Origin: Valencia hispanica
Lineage: Eukaryota > Chordata > Actinopteri > Cyprinodontiformes > Valenciidae
NCBI GenBank assembly: GCA_963556495.2
Contig: OY747721.1
Coordinates: 7,693,649-7,757,648 of the forward strand
Length of the DNA stretch: 64,000 nt
Direction: 5' to 3'
Position 1 is the stretch's first letter, and each line of letters begins with the position of its first letter. Positions 34,501 through 45,600 of this stretch are shown here, piece by piece. Both the position numbers and the translations under genes were made by a program. The notes under the pieces are model-generated. The model was not told the origin of the DNA and did not search any database. It worked only from the letters and a program-made list of their open reading frames with translations.

Positions 34501-36598
34501 GGATACGACACAATTAATTCCACTCACCATCTCACTGTTCCTGGATCCTTCTCCAGTAATGCTTCAGGCAATTACTCAGTTTTCCGCCTCAACAGTAACG
34601 TCAATGTACCTGGTCGCTGGGCTTTCCGACTAGATCATGGATCAAGAGGCTGCACTTTCAACAGTAAGATCACTAGTCCTGCATCACACCTTGATGAATT
34701 GCCAAGATAATGATAAAAACAATTATGCCTCCACTCAAGGGCTGTGCCGGTTTGGATTTTTTCTTACCGCAGTCGGTAATCTACAAATTCCCATGGTTTT
34801 GCGATATACCCATAAACATATATATTTATATCTATCGGCCGCTGCTCCATGGCTGTACCCTGCTCGTGTGCATAACAAGCTATACCTTGAGGCCAAACTA
34901 CGGCCGCGCCTATGTGTCAAAGACGGCTCTGTCTGTGGTGAAGGCAGAGCGCGTCCCGCAACAACTTTTCCAGGAGAGGAGCGAACCGTAGCTCCTGCTT
35001 CGGCACTTTTATGCACAGAGAAGGCTTCGGCCTCCATACATAAATTTCGTCTTCCCATTCTTCTCTACTGGGTGACTGACTTTATTTGTGCATGCATCCA
35101 CGGCTTGGTGGTCCCAATTCTTCGGTTGGAACATTCCCTCTGCGCCTCCGCTGTGGCCAGGTCCAGGAACCACGGCTCAAAGATGCCTGCACCTCGCCTG
35201 CTCAGGGCGGTTGCTTTTTCATTTTATTTTCACCTGTGGCTCCGCTTTCGGAAATTCTGACACGCTGTGGGTCACACAGGTTATGCTTATGTGTGCATAT
35301 TAATTCAAAAAGTACAAAACATTAAACAGATCGTAGAAGAAACACACATGAAATGTTATTATGCATCACAAAAAATTACGCTCACACATAAGTGTGCAGG
35401 GATTTTTTTTTTTTTTTTTTGGGCAGTGATGATGGTGAGACGCTCAGACCCGCGGTGGGCGTCACGTGACCACGGTATGGCGGTAATCCGGTTACCGCCC
35501 CAGGCCTACTCCACGCCCTCAAGGACAATTGGGGATAGATCTAATTTACTGCAAAAATGCAAAATATTACTAGCTGATGGAAAAATAACACAAAAAGATA
35601 TTTTTAAAAAAATCTACAAAATGAAAATAATTAAAACTCCTATACTTTTTTATACCTTATCACATCTGTAGCAGATAGCTACTCTGACTTTCCATTATAC
35701 TATTCATCTTATTTTATACAATTGTTTTAACTTGATATCAGCAAATGTCAGAACCCCAGTCAACCCCTTATTTTTGTTTTTATGAAGTGGGGCTTACAAT
35801 TAATGTTTTGTAACAGTGCAGCATCAGCTAGGATTCACCCTTAGATACTGTACACAATCAAGATGTTTTGAAGGGAGAACGAAAAGACACATTAAGTAGA
35901 GCATTTTCTTTTCTATAAACATTTTGACTTGACTTGTTTTAATTCATATATTAAAGTTTATTTTATTTCATTATTTGATCAATAAATCATACCTGAATGC
36001 TATATGCACAGGCTGGATTGGATCCCACCTGGGAATCAACCAAGACTATTTTTTTAACTATACTTATAGTATGAGGAAAACAAATCTTTAATTGGATTAT
36101 GATTTTTATATTTCGGGTTATATTATTCAGTCATACATTAATCTTTTTACAAGTAGAACAGGCTCCATTTGTGCAAAGGTAGACTGGACATTTTCACCTT
36201 CAACCACCTTTTATCAAATATATAAAATCAAAAAGAAATCCCTGTCTATGTGTGAGTGTGTGTGCATATTATAAAGACATTTTAATGAGCTTTGAAGAAA
36301 ACAGGGGAAGTTAAAAAGGTGTATATGTAATCCTGCATCATTTGTCATTAAAATATTTTGAAATATTTTTCAGAAGCAAGCACACTACTTTGAATGTAAG
36401 ATTAGTGAAGTTTTCTGTGGTGAAAGCCCGAATGATTCATTGAGTCAAATTAGGCAATGGGGAACTCCAGTGAGTGAATAAGAAATAGGAAAAGCATTGA
36501 AGCTTATTGTTAATATATTTTCTACAATCCACAAATATTTCTTCCTTTTCTTTCTGAAACAGAGGTGAAGTAGACTAACTGAACTGTTAGAGTTTTAT

Positions 36599-36663
<65 letters not shown>

Positions 36664-39600
36664 GAGTATACACTCTATTTGGGGGGAAAATAAGTATTAG
36701 GGTTCGGATTTTTTATTTATTTAATTAAAATTTGAGTAGTTTCTCTGTTTGGAGAAAAACATAAAATATCAAGAGTCGAAACATTACCTTAACTATTTAT
36801 TTAAAATTAAAAGAATTTAAAGCTGTGCTAAATTTATCATTATTTTATTTAAGGTCTACCTGTTCAACTTGGCGACTCTTTCTGGAGTGACAGCACCTGT
36901 GCCCAGAGGTGCACCTGCACCAGAGCAGGGCTGCAGTGCTCCAACGACCCCTGCTCCTTTTCCCAAATCTGTCGGCCAACTTCCTTTCAGTACTCGTGCC
37001 AGACCGTGCAACGACGAACCTGCACCATCAGTGGGGATCCACATTACTACACCTTTGACAACTCAGTGTTTCACTTTCAAGGCACATGCACTTACGTTCT
37101 GTCTGAGCAGTGTCAGAACGGCCTGCCTTACTACAGGGTGGAGGGGAAGAACGAGCATCGTGGTAGCACTCATGTTTCATGGACACGACTGGTCAAAGTC
37201 TTTGTCCATGATGAAACTGTTGAGCTTGTTAAAGGGCATTATGGTGAGGCTAAGGTAACAGGGTGTTCCTACTTACTGTAACAAATACCATCCATTTTTG
37301 TTTAGTTTATATTCATAACTATTTTTGTTGCCATGCTTACAGGTTAATGGAAGCTTTGCAACAGCTCCATTTTCCCTCAGAAACGGCTCTATCCAGGTTT
37401 ATCAGTCAGGTTTCTCTCTGATCATCAGCACTGACTTTGGCCTGATGGTGTCCTATGACATGTATTCATATGTCCGGATCAGTGTGCCATACACTTACCA
37501 GAATAGCACTTGTGGGCTCTGTGGAAACTTCAACAATCACCCTGGAGACGACTATCGAACCCGTCAAGGTGAAGTGGTCAGCTCTGATGTGGTTTTTGCC
37601 AACAGCTGGAAAGCATCAGGAGATGATGAGCCTGGCTGTGAGGCTCAGTGTGGAGGTCTAGACTGTGCTGGCTGCACAGCAGCTCAGACAGCACTGTACA
37701 GAAACTCTGCCCACTGTGGGATCCTTGAGAACACTACAGGACCATTTGCTGCATGCCATCAGCATCTCCCTCCTGGATCTTTTGTGGATAGCTGTGTGTA
37801 TGATCTGTGTGTCGGCGGAGGGTATCAGCCCATTCTGTGTCAGGCCCTAAATGTCTACTCAAGTCAGTGTCAACAAAATGGTATCCAGCCACAAACCTGG
37901 CGGAGTTCTGGCTTCTGTGGTATGTCTGCCAATCAATCAGAACTATATAAGTGCTGTTAAATATCCAATGTTTGACATTAAATGTTTCTTGTGTTTAGAA
38001 ATCCCCTGCCCAGCCAACAGCCACTATGAGGCCCAAGGTACAGGATGTCCATCCACATGTGTCAACCCAAATTCCACCCACAACTGCCCCCTCCCAAATC
38101 AGGAGAGCTGTGTCTGCAATTCAGGTTACCTCCTGAGTGGTGGAGTCTGTGTCCCTCATGCTGACTGTGGCTGCAGCTTTGAGGGTCACTACTACCGCTC
38201 AGGAGAAACTGTTATACTGGATGCAGACTGTGGGAGGCGCTGTACATGCAGCTATGGCTCCATGACTTGCAGCTCTCACAGCTGTGGTCCACATGAGTCC
38301 TGCACTGTCAAGGATGGAGAAAGAGGATGCACACCAATTAGCTTTGCAACATGTTGGATAAGAGGCCCAGGATCATATCATACATTTGATGGACTGATGT
38401 ACCAGTACCCTGGAGCATGTCGCTTGACCGTTGCCAAAGTTATGGCATCCTCTAATCATTCGCACTTCATGGTTACTGCGGAAAAAGTTCCAAAAGGGGT
38501 GCAGAGTTTTTCCAATGTGCTTAAGTTTGAGGCAGAGGGAACACAGGTTTCTATTGAGATGGGGAGCAGTAGCACTGTTCATGTGAGTGTCAGAAATCCT
38601 TTTTTACAGATAAAACAAGTAAATAACAAAATAAAGAGTAGCATCAGTCTTGTTTGAAAATTATTCCCTAAAAATAATGTTTGATTAAATTTGACCAACT
38701 AAGTATAATACATTGAAAGGTATTATTTTATTAGTAGACTTGAATATTTTTGAAGCTCTATTTTCATAAAAGAACACAGAGGTGAATTTTTCCATACATT
38801 TTGAAATGTTTTGCACATTTGCAACAAGACATTTTAACGTTTTTTGTTTGTTTTAATGTTTTAAAGGTTGATGGCCAGCTGATCAGACTGCCTTTCAGCT
38901 CTGGGTCCAACAGACTCCGCATCTTCCAAAGCAGCACTCACAGTGTCATCCTTCGCACAGCCTTTGGTGTAACGGTGCAAACTGTCTGGCCTCACTTTGT
39001 GCGTGTCACTGCACCAGGTGTCTACAGTGGTTTATTAGGTGGACTTTGTGGAAACTACAATGATGACCAGCATGATGATTTCCGTACACCAAATGGCACC
39101 TTGGTCAGTGATTCCCAGGTGTTTGGGGACAGCTGGCGAGAAGGTTTACTGGCAGATCATTGTGTGGAAAGCAGAATACGTAACTCTGCAACCAATTTCA
39201 GTTCCAGTGAGTACTGTGGAGTTCTTAACTCACACACTGGACCGTTTACATCATGCTGGGCTGCAGTGGACCCAGTACAGCAGGTAGATGCATGTGTAGA
39301 AATCCTCCATGGCTCCAGAGATCCAGCATCAACACTATGTGAGGTCCTACGAGATTATGCACTGATGTGTCAACACAACGGTGTATCCCTGGGACAGTGG
39401 AGGAATGCAACTGGCTGTGGTAAGTTCTAGTACCACATATGATAGAGATAGAGATACCTATGAAATTACCACATTCATTGTTACTTTTTATTGAACTTCT
39501 TGAATTTTCCCCCTGCAGAACTAACCTGTTCTTCAAACAGCCACTATGAACTCTGTGGAAGTTCATGTCCATCTTCCTGCCCCAGCCTCTCTTTCCCCTT

Positions 39601-42600
39601 CACCTGTGACACTCAGTGTCAGGAGGGGTGCCAATGTGATGATGGGTTTGTCCTCAATGGAAATCAGTGTGTGCCACCCACATCCTGTGGATGCTATCAT
39701 GAAGGACGCTATCGGCAAGCCGGTGAACAGTTCTGGGATGGGGAACAATGTGAGAGCTTTTGCACCTGTAATGGTTTAACTGGTGTAGTCCAGTGTTCCC
39801 CCAACGCATGTGGACCTCAGGAGTCCTGCTTTGTTGTGGGGGGTGAGTTTGGCTGTCATCCGAACCCTCATGGCACCTGCTCTGCCTCTGGAGACCCTCA
39901 CTACCTCACCTTTGATGGCAAGGCCTATGACTTCCAGGGAACCTGCCGCTATGTTCTGGCAACAGTTTGCAATGACACTGGACTTCATCAGTTTTCTGTG
40001 AAAGCAAAGAATGAACCATGGTTTGGTTTACCAGTTTCTATCACGGCCGAAGTATTTGTTGATGTTTCGGGCTTTCACGTGCATATGTCAAGAGGCAATA
40101 GAGGTACTGTGGAGGTAAGTCGAGCTTTTTCTGACAGAAGATTGCAGAAGACTGTCTTAAGTACAGATTGGAAGTTACTTTTGCCTAAATCCTTTAAAAA
40201 TCAGAATATGAATCAGAATCAGATTTATTGCCAAGTAATTTACATTACAAGGAATTTGTCGTGATTTAAAGGTGCTGACATAAACACAAGAAACAAACAT
40301 TATCATGAGAAATAAAACGTAGCCATAATAAACTTTAGATATACATGTATATATTTGTATATTTATTTACACGTGTAGTGCAGGAGGTAGTGTGTGGTTA
40401 AGCTTAAAGTGTCCAGTGAAGGGGGTGGGGTGGGGGTGGCGTTGATGCAACGCACGTGACAGTTGTATGGACCAGAAGTGTTAGTCAGAGTTTTTGGCTG
40501 TGTTCCAAAGCCTGATGGCAGAGAGGTAAAAACTGTCCTTGTGGCGGGAGGTTTTGGTCCTGATGGACCGCAGCCTTCGGCCAGAGGGGAGGGGTTCAAA
40601 CAGTCTGTGACCGGGGTGAGAGGGGTCAGCAGCTGTTTTCCTAGCTTTCTTCAAGGTCCTGGAGGAGTACAGTTCTCGAAGAGAAGGAAGGTTACAGCCG
40701 ATCACCCTCTCTGCAGAGCGAATGATGCGTTGCAGTCTGCACCTGTCTCTGGCAGAGGCAGCAGTGTACCAGATGGTGATGGAGCAGGTGATGATGGACT
40801 CTATGATGGCAGTGTAGAAGTGGACCAGCATTGTTTGTGGAAGCTGAAACTTCTTTAACTGCCTCAAGAAGTATGTCCTCTGCTGTGCCTTCTTGATAAG
40901 GGAGCTGATGTTCAGCTCCCACCTGAGTACCTGGGAGATGATGGAGCCCAGGAAGCGGTAGGACTCCACAGTGTCTACTGGGGAGTCACGCAGGATTATG
41001 GGGGAGGGTGGGGGGGCTGTGCTCTTCCTGAAGTCTACTATGACGTCTCTCTCCAGGACAGACAGAGGTGTCGGCGGTGGATGGGGGGAGGTGGAGGGTA
41101 GATGTGATGATGGGAGCTGTTCCACTTCTGTTGTGTTGGTAGGGGGAGTAAAGCTGGGGGGCTGGTGTTGGTTGGAAGTGGGGTGGGGGATGGTGTGAGC
41201 ATTGACCAGATTGTCTTCAAAGCGGCAGTAGAAGTTGTTCAGGTCGTTGGCGTGGCGACGATTGTTAGCAGAGATGGGGGCTCTTGGCTTGTAAAAGCCA
41301 AAACATTTCCGTACTTAAATATTACCATTGGTAATAGTCCAGAAATATCAAAGGAGCATGGGGCAGAATAAAGAAACGAAACTCACGAGCGACACGGCCG
41401 GCGCTGCAAGTAACTGCAGCCACCCGCACGGGAGCTCGCACAAACGCTTCACAACAAAAAACATACCTCTTCACAGTGACAAACTTCTTTTTCTTAGTGC
41501 CACTTTTTAGCGGGCTTTGAGTCGTTTCCCAGTTGCAGAAGAATCCATTCTCACAATTGAATCAATGGAGGTCTACGACCATTTTTCTTCCTCTTTTAAA
41601 GCTGTCGAGAATGCGCATGCAGTGTCAATTGACGTCACACCGCCTCAGCGCGGGTAATTTGGGCCCTGAACTGCAGCACATTTTGCAGCACACAGCCAGT
41701 TTAAGAAAATGGAACGATACGTGGGTGGGCTCATAATTTTTGGTTTATAACGCTTCATCACCCAACAGCATAAAAAAACTGGACATGGATGTTTATTTTA
41801 TTTACAAATCCTGCCCCCTGTTCCTTTGAGCATTCATAAAATACTTTTCTTCTCTCCAGGTGAATGGAATTACGCGAAATCTGCCAATTGTCTTCAATGG
41901 CAGTCTGTCTATTTTTGGAAGTGGATCCCAAACATTTGTCAATGCAGACTTTGGACTGAGCGTCATGTATGATGGAAGTAGCACAGTGTCCATTTCTGTA
42001 CCCCCAAACTACAGGTAGCCAATTTACTCTTCCACACAGCTGAAATTTAACTCCTATTTATTTTTACATACTTTTTTTTCAAGATCCCTTGAGAAACTGA
42101 TTCAATTGTGAATTCCATATTTGAAAATCACTTTATTTAGGTATTGTTAAAAGTTAATATTCTTGAATTTCAATGTTGCTCACTTGCTAGAAAATTTATT
42201 TTATAACTAGAATAGCTAGCGGGCTAACAAGTTCTCTATTGAAAATACCAATTTAAACATATTTTATCCTTTCAATTATTTTGTTTATCAGTACTTTTGT
42301 ACCTTTTTTTCTTGCCTGTTATTGAGTCCGTCTCATTATTTGACTGTGAAAAGATGATTCAGTGTATCTTATCTTCATCAGGGGAAGAATGTGTGGACTT
42401 TGTGGAAACTTCAATGGAAATCAAAATGATGACTTCCACACCCCAAGTGGAGCAAGGGTCAACAATGCAGATGTTTTCGGGGCAGCCTGGAAGGTTCCTG
42501 GGAACTACACCTGCAGTGATGGCTGTGGCTCCTCATGCCCACAATGCAACGATGATCGATCTGCAAGGTCCCAGTGTGAGGTGATTCAGGCAGCTGACGG

Positions 42601-45600
42601 TCCCTTCAGCTTCTGCCATGAGGAGGTGGATCCAGCACCATATTTCAGTGACTGCGTCTTTGATGTCTGCGTGTCAGGAAATCGAGGCAGTGATCTTCTA
42701 TGCAGGGCTCTTGAAACGTACGTTACTGCCTGTCAGTCTGCTAATGTCCGAGTCTACCCTTGGAGACAAAACACCACTTGCAGTGAGTATGGAAAGCACT
42801 GTTATGTTAAAGTATTACTCAATGAAACAAGTACTTTCCTCAAAAGTCTCTCGAAATATGGCGTCTCCTCAAACTTTTTTCCTAACTTATGAAGGAGTTG
42901 ACTGTCCAGCCAACAGTCATTATGAGCTGTGTGGAACAGACTGTGGCAACACCTGTGCCAGCAGCATTGATGCCGCCTGTGACCATGTTTGCTCTGAGGG
43001 ATGTTTCTGTGATGACGGTTTTTCCAGGAGTGGAACAAGCTGTGTCCCTGTAGAGAGCTGTGGGTGCCAGTATGAAGGCTTCTACTTTAATGTAGGTTAT
43101 TTAAAGTCACTTCATTCTTGTTCTTCAAGTTAGCTTATAAATTTGGGTTGCAAGGGCTAAAACATCACTCTCAGATTAACTTTGAAGAATTGAAGATCAT
43201 TGGAGGTCAACACTTGAAACATAATGACTCAGTGTGTGAAATTATAGCAAAATCTAAAGAATCAGTCAAAAATATTAAGAAGAGATTTGTAGATCTCCAC
43301 AAGTATGGTTCATTCTTGGGTAGGGGAAACTGGGGCTGGTTGTCCCATCGGTTCGTTGTCACATTGATTATTACAGCTGTACTAGCCATACATTTACATT
43401 TAACATTTGACTTAATAATCTGGTCATTTTGCACTATTCATGTTTTGATTTAAACACACAACACTGAGGTGAGGATAAATGTTGTCGTTATTTTGGGTCA
43501 GAGTAATTTTATGTTAGTCTTATTTCTGTAATGAAAGTTTGTAAGTTATTAGCTTTAAAAACTCAATATTTAATCAAAATGTCAAATATGAGAGGTTTGA
43601 TTTAAGCTGACATTTAATAAGTTAGTTAAAGCTATGTGTTAGCAAGCTAAACTCTTTTGTTAAGAGGTCCCTTGGGGCTGGTTGTCTCACTACTCCAGGG
43701 GTTGGTTGTCGCATGTGCCTCTTAGCTTTTGTACTTTGATTAAATAGTTTAAATTATAGTTCAGAAAATCAACTGGAAAAACATTTTTAATGTCCCAATA
43801 CGTTAACGTTTTTGTGTTTATGATAAATGAAACATATTGCTTTGTTCAAGGCTATACTTTTCAGCAGTATATATTACTTCAATTTACCACACCCCATACA
43901 TTGTGACAACCAACCCCAACATGGGCCAGGTTGTCACAGAGGGTCAGAGTGTCTTTGACAGGTTTTTTCACAATGAATTATGCAAAAGAAAGGTGGGTTC
44001 AGTTCAAGCCAATATCATAGGCTTTCAATTAATTTACAAATGTCTCTTGAAATTTGATTGGATGATGAGTAATATAGACTAAAGTAAAAGGTGAGACAAC
44101 CAGCTCCTGTCTCCCCTACGATTGATAGATATCTGAAAGATTCTCATTCATCTGTTCAAAGAATTATGTGCAAGTATAAGCATTATAGGTGTGTCTAGCA
44201 ATTGTACTCTGCAGAAAACACTCATGTATTAGTAGATTGGTGAAGCTGATACGAGAGTGTCATTAACAGTGAAACAAGGCTTGTGCCAACATAGGCTAAA
44301 AAAGCCACTCAGAGAAGAAGCAGCAATTAGTCCAAAATTAACATAAAAGACAGACCACAGTTTTCAAATCCAACCCAACAGTGATGGGGCTGGTGGTCTT
44401 CACCAAATAAAATAGCATTATGTGGAAGGAAAATACACTGTTAAAAAAAATAAAGGGAACACACAATGTAACTTCAAGTCAATCACACTTCTGTGAAATC
44501 AAACTGTCCATTTAGGAAGCAACACTGATTGACAATCAATTTCACATGCTGTTGTGCAAATGGAATAGAGAACAGGTGAAAATTATAGGCAATTAGCAAG
44601 ACCCCCAATAAAGGAGTGGTCATGCAGGTGGTGACCACAGAACACTTCTCAATTTCTATGCTTTCCGGCTGATGTTTTGATAACTTTTGAATGCTGGTGG
44701 TGCTTTCACTCTAGCGGTAGCATGAGACGCAGGCTCACAAGTTGCTCATCCAGGATGGCACATCAAGAGTGAATGAGGAATCTGGTTCTGCATGATGCAG
44801 TTTGCCAACTTTAAGTTGAATCAAAGAAGTATTCCAGAACTGCATTCCTTTTTTACTTCAGGCTTCATTCCCTCCCAATATGGTCATAGACCTGAATACT
44901 TTCACTTTTCTCTCACCTTGCAGGCTGGTGAGTCCTTTTGGACAGACGGTTGCTCCCAGCGGTGCGAATGTCATGGACCAAATGTCCTTGTCTGTAATCC
45001 TTCATCGTGCACTCCTGCACAAGAGTGCATCATCAGAGATGGACATCTGGGCTGTTATGATGCCATGTCTACCTGTACTGTATGGGGTGACCCACACTAC
45101 AACACCTTCGATGGAGCCCTGGCTCATTTTCAGGGATCGTGCTCTTACATCATCACTGAGAGTTCAAGCCACAGCAACAATGAAACTCAGTACAAAGTAG
45201 TGGCCACCAACAAACACAGAGGAAACAACCTTGTGTCTTTCGTGTCATCAGTTGATATATACCTCTCAAATCCTCCAGAGAGTGTTCATGTCAGGCTCGG
45301 ACCTAACAAGAGAGTGAAGGTAAAGTTGATCTTAAATTCAGGATAAAAAACAGTTTTTCACAGTTGTTAAATCTCTCTGATTTACTCTCTGAACTTTCAC
45401 CTTAGGTAAATGGAGCTGAAGTTTCCCTTCCCACCACTGCAGGGACCTTAGGTCACGTGATGAGGCAGGGAAGTTACATAGTGTTTGAAGCTTTTGATGT
45501 TATAGTCCAGTTTGATGGCTATAGTAGTTTACTGGTAAGGATGGGCCGCAACTATCAGAACAGAGTCAGTGGAATGTGTGGGAACTTCAACGGTGATCCC

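Noticed and set aside
34637..35260. 207-codon plus-strand frame after the NIDO exons.
   Set aside because: It is the hAT copy B read through; the same residues appear as a minus-strand frame in copy A, with no transposase motifs.
36374..36471. Possible extra exon in the NIDO-VWD1 intron (AG before it, GTGAGT after it).
   Set aside because: In the phase left by the NIDO exon it meets a stop after seven codons, and direct joining of 34663 to 36854 gives a normal protein reading in phase.
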